A stretch of 64,000 bases of DNA, taken from positions 186,001 through 250,000 of the forward strand of contig JAIRUA010000012.1 in assembly GCA_031254645.1 (NCBI GenBank), read 5' to 3'. The DNA comes from Dysgonamonadaceae bacterium (lineage in GTDB: Bacteria; Bacteroidota; Bacteroidia; Bacteroidales; Dysgonomonadaceae). The notes under the pieces were generated by a model. That model did not search any database, was not told where the DNA came from, and worked only from the letters and a program-made list of their open reading frames with translations. This document shows positions 36,132 to 44,067 of the stretch, piece after piece (the first letter of the stretch is position 1; every line of letters begins with the position of its first letter). The translations under genes were made by a program, and so were the position numbers.

Positions 36132-39100
36132 TTAAAAATTCATTCTGATATTGAACCCGAGAAAACGTTGCGATGGGTCGGCAAAATTTTCAGTTCCTCC
36201 ATCAGGGTCTGAATATTTGAAGTCTTTTGCCCAAAACAGTACATTTTGTCCGACTAATGAAACAGAAAGCTGTTCTGCTTTTAATTGAGCGGATATTGCT
36301 CTCGGAACATTGTATGTTAGCGATATTTCTCTCAATTTTAAGAAAGTACCACTAAAAACATCAACTTTCGAGGGAAGTCCACCCCAAGCTGTTCCGGCGT
36401 GTAAAGCATTGACATAGCCTTGAAAAGTAGCCGGATTATCATTCGGTGCAAATACCCGGGTGTCTGTTCCCGGGATAATATTGCCGTGTGTATCACGCTG
36501 TACGTCTCCCGATACAATTTTGACACCTTGTCCGATAAAGTTTCTAGTTCCCGGATTTTCAGCATCTAAAAATCTTTCAGGTACTACGGATTTTGGGTGA
36601 GAACCGGCACGCCACATATACATTTCTGTAACTGTTTCTATCTGTCCTCCAACGCGTCCGTCTAACGAAACGCCCAATTGCCAATTTTGGTAACTGAAAT
36701 TGGTGGAGAATCCCCAAATCCAATCGGGACCGCGATAGCCCATTTTTGAATCCCAAGTCGCACGTATAGGCAATCCCTGTGCATTATGTATAAGGTTTCC
36801 GTCGGGGTCTCGCTGATGATCACGAAACACAAAGGCGTCAGCCCGTTTTCCTACCTCTATCCAAGGTCTGTCAAGAGAGTGTTGCTCATCTAATCGAGTG
36901 TAATAGTCGGCATATTTCGACCAGTTAAACGTTACGTCCCATCTAATTTCTCTGGTTCTCACAGGAGTGGCATTGACAGTCAATTCAACTCCTCTCCGGG
37001 TAATTTCTTCGTCTATATTGACAAAGTTAGTGGTATATCCGGATGCCGGACTGATACTTGCATTCCGGAGAAAGTCGAAAGCCCTTCTGTTGTAATAAGC
37101 CACATCAAATGACAGTCTGTTTTCCAGTAAATGGATAGCTGTTCCGAATTCAACATTCTCTATGGATTCCGGAAACACATCTCTTCCTCTGATTGTTGTC
37201 GGCACTCTTGACGAACTTAATGTTCCCCACGTATTATTCGAAATGGTATATACGGAGTTGATGGCATAAATGCCTGCCGGTCTTTTCGATGTAACCCATG
37301 ATGCGCGTAATTGCCACAACGATAACCAATCAGTTTCCGGTAATAATTCCGAAGCGATAAAACTACCCGATATGGAAGGATAAAGATAAGAACGCTCGGA
37401 TTCCGATAAAGTAGAAGCCCAGTCATTGCGAAGCGTTGCTTCTACAAACGCAAGACTTTGATACGATAACCCGATACGTCCGAACAAACTGTTGGTTTGT
37501 CTTCTAAACATTCTGGAATTAATGAGTACGGGATTGATTGAGGCTCTCAAAGAATAAAATCCGGGTATCGATAATCCGCCTCTTGTGAACGATTCCATAC
37601 CTTCGTCTTGCGAATACATAATAGAACCTCCAACAAAACCGTCGACAGTGAAATCTCTAAATTGGTAATTTCCCGAAGTGATGAAGTCTGTGTTGATACC
37701 ATAGCCTCTGCTGATTCCCAAATTATAAGAACCTCTTTGAGACTCGCCCCATATTTCCGATCCACCTTGTATCACAGTTTCGGAGCCTCCTCCTACAAAT
37801 GACCCTTGGGATATTCTTACATCACGGCGTTCGCTGTATGTATCGTACCCAACCCTGACTAATGTGTTGAAAAACTTCGATGGCTCGTATTTCATTTCAA
37901 ACATACCGTTGAATATATCCCTGTTCATAGCATTTGTTCTTTCAAATCGATCAAAGTAAGGATTATTGTTCGTGGCAGTATAGCTGTTGTTTTGCACTTG
38001 ATTGGGTATCAACCAATAATCTCTAAAATCTCTGAGATCCCAATCAGGAGCTGCCCAAACCAACAGCGTGTACATCGGGTCGTATCCGGTATATCCGTTA
38101 AAACCCAAATTGGGCGACTGCCGCTTGCTGTATGAAAGATTGGAAGAAAGAGACACATTGTTGAGCCTGATATCTCCGCCTAAACTGTAGGTGTATCTGT
38201 TTAAAGTAGAATTCGGATAAACGCCTTTGTTATTTACCCAAGTGGCAGATGCTCTGATATTGCCGTGTTCTCCACTTTGAGCAATGTTTACGTTATTGTG
38301 AAGAATATGACCTTGTTCAAGAAAGTTTCTAAAATTGTCTTTCCCACGAGCAATATTCGGCATAGCTCTCATTGTTTTGGTGATTCCACACCATTGAATA
38401 ACTTCCCGTCCATCGAGAACCGGTCCCCAAGAATCGTCTGTTGAACGTATATGCTCCAGCGTACCGTCCGGATTTTGTCTGATTCTGCGTCCGAATGTAG
38501 ATTGCAGTTCGGGTATTGCCAGAAAACCGGCAGTAAACATTGTTCCGCTATTGACGGAAATCGATGTGCCGGCTTTCCCTGCGCCTCTTTTGGTTGTAAC
38601 CATAATAGCGCCATTTTGTCCCCTCGTTCCGTAAAGGGCAGAAGCTGCTGCGCCTTTCAGTACACTGAGGCTTTCGATGTCGTCGGGTGCCACTTCCCGC
38701 AAAGTCATATGAGCAAACGGAACACCGTCAATGACTAAAAGAGGCTCTGCTCCGCGGAGTAAAATAGTTGGACCGTCTCCAAATTCAGTTGGATTCAAAA
38801 CGTTTAAACCTGCAATTCTACCGGTCAAGGAAGTACCGACATCAACTCCTCTTACGGTTTGTAAATGTTCCCCTCCCAAGTTTTGTACGGCATAACCTAA
38901 CGCTTTTCGTTCACGCCTGATTCCCAGCGCGGTAACAACTAACTCCCCCAATAGCTCCGAATCGGGTATTAGGATTATTCTTATATTTTCTCTCACAGGT
39001 ACTTCCTGTGTAATATAGCCCACAAACGACACCACAAGCATTGCGCCTGCCGGAGCCGAAAGCGTAAAATTGCCATCAAAATCGGTAGCCGTACCTTGTG

Positions 39101-39506
39101 TAGTGCCTCTCACTTGGATGGTAGCACCGATTACGTCCTCGCCATATTCGTCGGTTACTGTTCCACGAACAGTGATTTGTCCGGATTGTTGCTGCGCGAC
39201 AGTTCTTTCAACTTTGCGCACAGTAATGCTGCGGTTGTTAATTTCATACGCCAAATCGTTTTGACCGTACAAAATCTGTTTCATCACCTCATCAATGGAG
39301 CCATTTTCTAAATTGACGGAAACGATGCGCTGTGTATCCACATCGTCTGACAAAAAGACGATGGAATAGCCACGCTCTTTTAAAGCCTCAATCGCGCTTC
39401 TTACGGTAACGTCCCCAAAATTGAGGCTAATGTTACTTGCTGATAATGTTAAGTAAAAACAAAACGTTATCAATGTCATTACAATTGTTTTTTTGTTCAT
39501 TCTCAT
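36132..39506 (-). CDS. SusC/RagA-family transporter with N-terminal STN domain (third pair)
   Basis: 1124 residues. Signal peptide about 1-23, then an STN (secretin/TonB short N-terminal) domain about 25-95 (ISLNFGDVTVRSAIEALKER, MKQILYGQNDLAYEI), regulatory-like domain about 113-190 (TVRGTVTDEYGEDVIGA), ELVVTALGIRRERKALGY, plug ASALYGTRGQNGAIMVTT and barrel ending RFLGFNIRMNF. The STN domain is the part that contacts a FecR anti-sigma in the inner membrane, and the fecR gene lies 23 bp upstream. Together with the divergent ECF sigma this forms a complete trans-envelope signalling module. Confidence 0.95.
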   Translation of the reverse strand: MRMNKKTIVMTLITFCFYLTLSASNISLNFGDVTVRSAIEALKERGYSIVFLSDDVDTQRIVSVNLENGSIDEVMKQILYGQNDLAYEINNRSITVRKVERTVAQQQSGQITVRGTVTDEYGEDVIGATIQVRGTTQGTATDFDGNFTLSAPAGAMLVVSFVGYITQEVPVRENIRIILIPDSELLGELVVTALGIRRERKALGYAVQNLGGEHLQTVRGVDVGTSLTGRIAGLNVLNPTEFGDGPTILLRGAEPLLVIDGVPFAHMTLREVAPDDIESLSVLKGAAASALYGTRGQNGAIMVTTKRGAGKAGTSISVNSGTMFTAGFLAIPELQSTFGRRIRQNPDGTLEHIRSTDDSWGPVLDGREVIQWCGITKTMRAMPNIARGKDNFRNFLEQGHILHNNVNIAQSGEHGNIRASATWVNNKGVYPNSTLNRYTYSLGGDIRLNNVSLSSNLSYSKRQSPNLGFNGYTGYDPMYTLLVWAAPDWDLRDFRDYWLIPNQVQNNSYTATNNNPYFDRFERTNAMNRDIFNGMFEMKYEPSKFFNTLVRVGYDTYSERRDVRISQGSFVGGGSETVIQGGSEIWGESQRGSYNLGISRGYGINTDFITSGNYQFRDFTVDGFVGGSIMYSQDEGMESFTRGGLSIPGFYSLRASINPVLINSRMFRRQTNSLFGRIGLSYQSLAFVEATLRNDWASTLSESERSYLYPSISGSFIASELLPETDWLSLWQLRASWVTSKRPAGIYAINSVYTISNNTWGTLSSSRVPTTIRGRDVFPESIENVEFGTAIHLLENRLSFDVAYYNRRAFDFLRNASISPASGYTTNFVNIDEEITRRGVELTVNATPVRTREIRWDVTFNWSKYADYYTRLDEQHSLDRPWIEVGKRADAFVFRDHQRDPDGNLIHNAQGLPIRATWDSKMGYRGPDWIWGFSTNFSYQNWQLGVSLDGRVGGQIETVTEMYMWRAGSHPKSVVPERFLDAENPGTRNFIGQGVKIVSGDVQRDTHGNIIPGTDTRVFAPNDNPATFQGYVNALHAGTAWGGLPSKVDVFSGTFLKLREISLTYNVPRAISAQLKAEQLSVSLVGQNVLFWAKDFKYSDPDGGTENFADPSQRFLGFNIRMNF

Positions 39507-39529
39507 AAAGGTTTTATTTAGTGTTATAT

Positions 39530-40537
39530 CTATTTGATAATTATATCATTGCCTTCTATGTTGTATTTAATTTGTCCGGTGGATGCAAGCATACTCAATA
39601 TATCATTGATGTTATGGGTTGATAGCGAAAATTTAGCGAAAAATCGCAGATTAGCAACATTGGGCTGCACTGTAATTTTCACGTTGTAAGCTCTTTCTAA
39701 TTCTCTTGCAATATCCGACAAAAGTTCATTGTCAAAAAAGAGGTATCCGTTAATCCAAGCAACGGCGGCATTTTCATTGGCTTTTGTCAAATATATTTCG
39801 CCGCTTTTTTTATCGAAAAGCAGTTTGCCGCCGGGATTCATTTCGATATCTTTGCCTTGTATGATGTGGTTTTCGACCAATATTTTCCCTTCTAAAAGCG
39901 AAATGACGGCTTCGGCATCATCAATGTAGTTTCGGACATTGAATGTTGTACCCAGTACATTCACTTGCAATCCGTCGGTTTGCACATTAAACGGCAGGTT
40001 TTCGTTTCGTTGCACTTCAAAATATCCTTCGCCAGTCAGATGAACCAGTCTGTCCTCAATGCCAAACGCTTGCGAATAGATAAGAGTAGAGTTGGCATTG
40101 AGCCAAACAATTGTTCCGTCGGGAAGTGATGTTTTTGCCCGCGAATTTGCCGGCGTTTCTACCCGGATATCGGCAAACTGAACCGTATTTTGTTCTCCAC
40201 CTTGCTTGAATACCGCATACGAAACAATGAAAAGTAACGCCACAGCCGCTGCTGCTTGCCACACGCGAAGCCATTGGTTCTTCTTTCGTTGCAATGGTTG
40301 TATAATTTTCTTCTCTTTGTGCAAAAGAAAACGTTGATAGGCTTTCATTTTATCAAAACGTTGCTCATCGGAATCGGTTGTGGTTGAACACCAAATATCT
40401 TTCATTGCCAAAAACTGTTTTTTGTTTTCCGGCGATGTTGTTATCCAATCCTGCAATATTTTTGAATCTTCGAACGATAATTCGCCCGAAAAATATTGGG
40501 CAAAAACGTTTTCAATATTTATTTCTTTTCCTTCCAT
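39530..40537 (-). CDS. FecR-family anti-sigma factor (third locus)
   Basis: 335 residues from the preferred ATG at 40537 (MEGKEINIENVFAQYFSGE); the frame is open to 40612 but those residues overlap the divergent promoter region. N-terminal cytoplasmic part about 1-85 should hold the ECF sigma; one membrane helix about 87-107 (AAAAVALLFIVSYAVF); periplasmic FecR domain (ETPANSRAKTSLPDGTIVWL, GEGYFEVQRNENLPFNVQ); C-terminal DUF4974 region (LFFDNELLSDIARELERAYN). It is followed by the STN-type susC and is divergent from an ECF sigma gene, 140 bp away. Confidence 0.93.
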   Translation of the reverse strand: MEGKEINIENVFAQYFSGELSFEDSKILQDWITTSPENKKQFLAMKDIWCSTTTDSDEQRFDKMKAYQRFLLHKEKKIIQPLQRKKNQWLRVWQAAAAVALLFIVSYAVFKQGGEQNTVQFADIRVETPANSRAKTSLPDGTIVWLNANSTLIYSQAFGIEDRLVHLTGEGYFEVQRNENLPFNVQTDGLQVNVLGTTFNVRNYIDDAEAVISLLEGKILVENHIIQGKDIEMNPGGKLLFDKKSGEIYLTKANENAAVAWINGYLFFDNELLSDIARELERAYNVKITVQPNVANLRFFAKFSLSTHNINDILSMLASTGQIKYNIEGNDIIIK

Positions 40538-40642
40538 ATTATTAAGACAGATAAAAAAGGGTAGTGGGTAGTTGAAAATCAATTTTATTTTAACTGCGCG
40601 CATTTTTAACACTAATACAACAATAAGGTACTTAAAATAATC

Positions 40643-40650
40643 TACCTTTG
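40643..40650 (+). promoter_or_regulatory. -7 promoter element for ECF sigma gene
   Basis: TACCTTTG fits TAnnTTTG and lies 27 bp upstream of the ATG at 40678. No TTTG is found at the matching -33 position. Confidence 0.5.
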
Positions 40651-40677
40651 CATTAGTATAAGCACAACAGTTTGTAT

Positions 40678-41265
40678 ATGAATCACAGCGATACTGAAAT
40701 AATTGCAGGACTAAAGCAAGGAAGCAATTGGGCTTACAAACAATTGTATGAGCACCATTATGTCCCGTTGTGCAAAGTTGCTTCTACATTTCTCAGTGAT
40801 GATTTTTTGGCACAAACTATCGTTGATGACCTTATTGTAAACCTTTATGAAAAACGAGAATCGCTGAATATTTCTTCTTCACTGCGTGCATACCTCATTC
40901 GCTCAGTTAGAAATCGATGTTTGAATCATTTTCAATTGAAATATGAAACACAAGAAGTGAAGTTTTCGACAATAAATACATTTAATCATTGGCTGCTAAC
41001 TTCACTCGATGCTAACGATTATCCACTTGGTAAATTGATTGAGAAAGAGTTGGAACAGAAAATCAATGAGTCCATCGAACGACTGCCTCCGGAATGTAGA
41101 GAGGTCTTCAAAAAAAGCAGGTTCGAAGATAAAAAATACGAAGAGATTGCAGAAGAGATGAATATTTCGGTGAATACGGTAAAATATCATATCAAAAATG
41201 CACTGCAGATTTTGAGAAAGGATTTGGATAGATATCTGTTGTCAATTTTTATGCTTTTGGGGTGA
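40678..41265 (+). CDS. ECF-type sigma factor paired with FecR (third locus)
   Basis: 195 residues. The frame can open at a TTG at 40672, but the ATG at 40678 (MNHSDTEIIAGLKQ) is the better start. Region 2 is about residues 10-80 (KQLYEHHYVPLCKVASTF, LRAYLIRSVRNRCLNHF) and region 4 about 130-185 (IERLPPECREVFKKSRFED, YEEIAEEMNISVNTVKYHI). It is divergent from a fecR gene and should be released by it when the STN-type SusC transporter is loaded with substrate, then transcribe the fecR-susC-susD operon. Confidence 0.93.
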   Translation: MNHSDTEIIAGLKQGSNWAYKQLYEHHYVPLCKVASTFLSDDFLAQTIVDDLIVNLYEKRESLNISSSLRAYLIRSVRNRCLNHFQLKYETQEVKFSTINTFNHWLLTSLDANDYPLGKLIEKELEQKINESIERLPPECREVFKKSRFEDKKYEEIAEEMNISVNTVKYHIKNALQILRKDLDRYLLSIFMLLG

Positions 41266-41283
41266 AACTTGGACAAGGAATAT

Positions 41284-41330
41284 GAATAAACCCCTCGCCC
41301 TTTGGGCACTCCCCTTAAAATTAAGGGGAG
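41284..41330. repeat. Dispersed palindromic repeat, variant copy 2
   Basis: Contains CCCCTCGCCCTTTGGGCA and the hairpin CTCCCCTTAAAATTAAGGGGAG. It has the same outline as the copies at 2.5 kb and 41.4 kb, but the inner stem is CCCTTTGGG in place of CCACTTCGTGG; both variants keep base pairing. Confidence 0.75.
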
Positions 41331-41395
41331 ATCATCCGTGAATTGATATACTTTTCAACAATTTGACTCCGTCGATTTTCAATTCAGCCCGCTAA

Positions 41396-41444
41396 TCTCC
41401 CCTTTTGATAAAGGGGAGTACCACGAAGTGGGGAGGGGTTAGAA
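41396..41444. repeat. Dispersed palindromic repeat, copy 3 (inverted)
   Basis: Reverse orientation relative to copies 1 and 2. Contains CTCCCCTTTTGATAAAGGGG, then AGTACCACGAAGTGGGGAGG. With copy 2 it forms a head-to-head pair with ~65 bp between, in the 240 bp gap between an ECF sigma gene and the end of the convergent lysine exporter gene. Confidence 0.75.
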
Positions 41445-41505
41445 CTTGAAAATAACAAATATCTATGTGTCAAGAAGATATAGTTATACTTATCCAAAAT
41501 TAGGC

Positions 41506-42132
41506 TTATAAAGAACAAAAAAAAGTAACAAAAAGCGGAACACACAAATCAATCAAAACGCCGTGAAAAATGGCAATGAACGCAAGCTCTTTTCCCGAAC
41601 ATCTGGTAATGATTGGCAATGCGGTATCCATACTCGTGGCTCCGGCGGCACAAATAGGTGCAAGTCGTCCAAAATATTTGACTAATAAGGGTGCTCCCAA
41701 CAAAGTCATAATTTCACGAATAATGTTTGTTATCAACGCAATGGTACCTAATTCAGTAGCGAGTTGAATGCCCAAAGAGGCTGTTTTCAGTTCGGTAATC
41801 AGAATAGATGAAAGAGAGTAATAGGCAAATCCACTACCAATTGCTAAGCATTCAAACACAGTCCATTGTGTTATGAAAAAGGCTGCCAAAGCAGAAAAAG
41901 ACAACGTTCCTACAATAGTTGCCAGCGGAACCAACAAATATTTTGGGCGCATATTTTTCAATATCTGCATAATATTTTTGTCGCTTCCGATGCTCAATCC
42001 AACTTGAAACATCAGTAAATAAAGCACATATCGCGTAGCGTCAAACTCCAATGTAACATCGTAGTTATTCAGAAACCAACCAAACAAGCATCCGAAAACA
42101 AAGAAAGAAACGATGATTAAACTTCCTTTCAT
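41506..42132 (-). CDS. lysO: LysO-type lysine exporter, C-terminal core ORF
   Basis: 208 residues, almost entirely membrane helices (about six). It corresponds to the core of the LysO (DUF340) family, which exports L-lysine and toxic analogs: motifs LLMFQVGLSIGSDKNI, GSGFAYYSLSSILITE and GATSMDTALPIITRCSG are family hallmarks. The N-terminal part of the family is encoded separately by the ORF at 42214-42489. Such split LysO genes occur in Bacteroidetes, so this is likely natural rather than a frameshift; the 81 bp between the ORFs also argues against a single-base error. Its upstream flank is a MITE-like repeat and a gene remnant. Confidence 0.85.
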   Translation of the reverse strand: MKGSLIIVSFFVFGCLFGWFLNNYDVTLEFDATRYVLYLLMFQVGLSIGSDKNIMQILKNMRPKYLLVPLATIVGTLSFSALAAFFITQWTVFECLAIGSGFAYYSLSSILITELKTASLGIQLATELGTIALITNIIREIMTLLGAPLLVKYFGRLAPICAAGATSMDTALPIITRCSGKELAFIAIFHGVLIDLCVPLFVTFFCSL

Positions 42133-42213
42133 ACGATTATTTTATTTCTTCTTTATGGTGTATGGAACTCGCGATAGTCATTCTCTTTTGTGTAAATGGT
42201 TTGTCTGCTCGTT

Positions 42214-42489
42214 TCATTTAATCTCCTTTTTGAAAAACAGACGATATACAATCCACGCTGCCAACACACTGCCTAAAGTTCCGGCAGACGCAAGCAATAA
42301 AGCTTGACTTCCCAACGATAACAGATTATTCATAATAACACTATTGTTTCCAACCGATATTCCGAGAAGAAACAATAGCAAACAGATGGTGTAAGATATT
42401 GGTTTTCCCAGTTTTTGTAAAATCGTTTTTTTTCTAAAAAGGTATCCTAATGCGATACCTGAAAGCATAATGCCTATTATTATGAACAT
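42214..42489 (-). CDS. LysO-type lysine exporter, N-terminal ORF
   Basis: 91 residues with about three membrane helices (GIMLSGIALGYLFRKK, SYTICLLLFLLGISVGNN, LLASAGTLGSVLAAWIVYRL). It matches the first part of LysO, where LLLFLLGISVGNN mirrors the LLMFQVGLSIGSD repeat of the second ORF, as expected for a two-repeat transporter. It lies 81 bp before the core ORF and 44 bp after the edge of a palindromic element, so its promoter is unclear. Confidence 0.8.
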   Translation of the reverse strand: MFIIIGIMLSGIALGYLFRKKTILQKLGKPISYTICLLLFLLGISVGNNSVIMNNLLSLGSQALLLASAGTLGSVLAAWIVYRLFFKKEIK

Positions 42490-42533
42490 ATTGTAATGTT
42501 TTATTTAAGAGTTTTTTTGAGTGTCCGTAATTC

Positions 42534-42673
42534 GGAAATGGGGCTGTCTCAAAAGTCAAAAAGTACACTTTGTCATTGCGGACTTGATCTGCAATCCCCT
42601 TGACAATGAATGTTTTTTCAGGGGATTCCGTGTCAAGCACGGAATGACGGGCTTTTTAGACAACCCCATTTCC
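42534..42673. mobile_element. MITE-like palindromic element abutting the GH30 remnant
   Basis: 140 bp element with 22-base terminal inverted repeats (42534-42555 and 42652-42673, two mismatches; arm begins GGAAATGGGG). Inside is a second long imperfect palindrome: GTCATTGCGGACTTGATC on the left mirrors the complement of CAAGCACGGAATGAC on the right, and CAATCCCC mirrors GGGGATT. No ORF is inside. It ends 8 bp before the stop of the truncated GH30 fragment and starts 44 bp before the lysine exporter gene. No obvious target-site duplication was found. Confidence 0.7.
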
Positions 42674-42681
42674 TTACAAAG

Positions 42682-43101
42682 TTAATTAATTTTCTTGTAT
42701 TCGGAGCAACCGATGGCAATTCTAACGTAACTATATCCCATTCCTTCGGTTGGACAAAATGTTTCTTTGAGAAATTTCGCTCTGTTTTCGGCTGTCATTC
42801 GCAGTAAATTATAGACTGATGAGCCTGTTACTGCTGCGCCGAAACCGTCCATTATTTGATAACGCTGTTCGGGATTGAGTGTAATCACAGCCGATGATTG
42901 CTTGCCGCCGAAAGCAAGAGTTTGCTTTTCGAAATCGTGCGAAAGTGTGTTAGTGGTTACAAAAAGTGTAACCTCATTTGTTTTGTTTTCGCAAGCTGTG
43001 AAGGTTGCGAAAATGATGAGTAATAGGTAAATAATTCGATTTATATTCTTTTTTGTTTTATCATTCTTGACATTCTTATTCAAATTCTCTATAAGCTCCA
43101 A
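42682..43101 (-). pseudogene. Truncated GH30 glycoside hydrolase (N-terminal remnant)
   Basis: 139 codons encode a lipoprotein signal (ATFTAC) and about 90 residues matching the start of the intact GH30 protein at 47457-48929: TLNPEQRYQIMDGFGAAVTG against TLNPTVRYQTIAGFGAAITG, and KFLKETFCPTEGMGYSYVRI against KFLRETFCPVEGMGHSYVRI. It then ends at IAIGCSEYKKIN and stops. Both catalytic glutamates lie in the missing part, so it cannot be active. The break falls beside a MITE-like element, and the rest of the gene is absent. The start overlaps the upstream gene by 26 bp. Confidence 0.88.
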
Positions 43102-44062
43102 AGGTAGCTAAATTATCTTCGCCAAGTTGCACCGGAATCGGAAAATATGGTTTGCCTAATCGTTCGCAAATTTGCTTCCACAGGTTTGTGCGCGAATAAG
43201 TTTGATGTACCGGTTGAAAATGCGTTCCGAGCAGCAACTCTTTGGCTGCGTTTATTTCATTTTTATCGATAAGAAGTTGCACTCGTCTTTCTATAATCCA
43301 TTCATCATCAAGTGCATTTACCATACTTAGCCATTTTTCGCGCTCGGCGATGGATTTATCATCGGCAGTTCGCAACAAAATATCTCTTTCTACCACCACT
43401 TGCGGATGCAATTGCAACCATTTTTCGGATATTGAAGAAATAGCTTTGATAGCATCTGCATTGTTCTCATTTATATTGTGAAGCCTTGCTAAAACTACTT
43501 TGGATAAATCAGTGTTTGAAGTCGATAGCATGTTTATTGCTTCGTCTATTCTATCTCTTCCGGCAAGCCATGTGCCGTAATAAAATTTCCAAAGATTTGA
43601 TTCGTTATCTTCGGACGAATAGATTGCCCACTCAAACACTTGCTGTAAATCCTCCATTCCCGATGGCGCCCAACGATTGGCTGTTACCAAAGGCGCAGGC
43701 GGCGGCGTTGCCGATTGTAAATAAGCGTTTTTAAGCTGCAACCAAATATCAACTTCCTCATTTCTACTCCATCCGAAAAACGGAATGTCATTTATCGGAC
43801 GTAATCGTTCTTGCGGTAATTTTAACGAATAAATATCCATTTCTTGATCGCTCGGAATCCAATATTCTGTGCGCCAAATGGTTTCGTTGGGATTTAATTC
43901 GAGTTTTATGGATTGGTCGGCAATGGGTCCTGCCGGTGTCAATAAATGCATGAGAATGTAATCATTGTATTCGCTGTACTGCAATTTCGGGGTTGTCCCC
44001 GAAACTGCATACAAACAACAAATTATCAATACAACGCTAAACAATATCTTCTTTTTCGTCAT
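43076..44062 (-). CDS. Secreted protein of unknown function, helical repeats
   Basis: 328 residues with a signal peptide (SVVLIICCLYAVSG). Residues about 30-100 are beta-rich (IKLELNPNETIWRTEYWIP); residues about 120-300 are helical pairs resembling TPR repeats (YYGTWLAGRDRIDEAINML, VLARLHNINENNADAIKAI). The C-terminal part (GTHFQPVHQTYSRTNLWKQI and the end GEDNLATFGAYREFE) resembles the end of the DUF5107/TPR proteins of Bacteroidetes, but this is from memory and not certain. It is 5 bp downstream of the GH123-like gene and should act with it. No function is assigned. Confidence 0.75.
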   Translation of the reverse strand: MTKKKILFSVVLIICCLYAVSGTTPKLQYSEYNDYILMHLLTPAGPIADQSIKLELNPNETIWRTEYWIPSDQEMDIYSLKLPQERLRPINDIPFFGWSRNEEVDIWLQLKNAYLQSATPPPAPLVTANRWAPSGMEDLQQVFEWAIYSSEDNESNLWKFYYGTWLAGRDRIDEAINMLSTSNTDLSKVVLARLHNINENNADAIKAISSISEKWLQLHPQVVVERDILLRTADDKSIAEREKWLSMVNALDDEWIIERRVQLLIDKNEINAAKELLLGTHFQPVHQTYSRTNLWKQICERLGKPYFPIPVQLGEDNLATFGAYREFE

Positions 44063-44067
44063 CTTCG

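Noticed and set aside
41284-41444. CRISPR array
   Set aside because: Only two inverted, unequal copies of a palindromic repeat; no regular direct repeats with spacers and no cas genes.
42534-42673. Full insertion sequence
   Set aside because: Inverted ends are present but there is no transposase ORF in its 140 bp and no clear target duplication; called MITE-like only.
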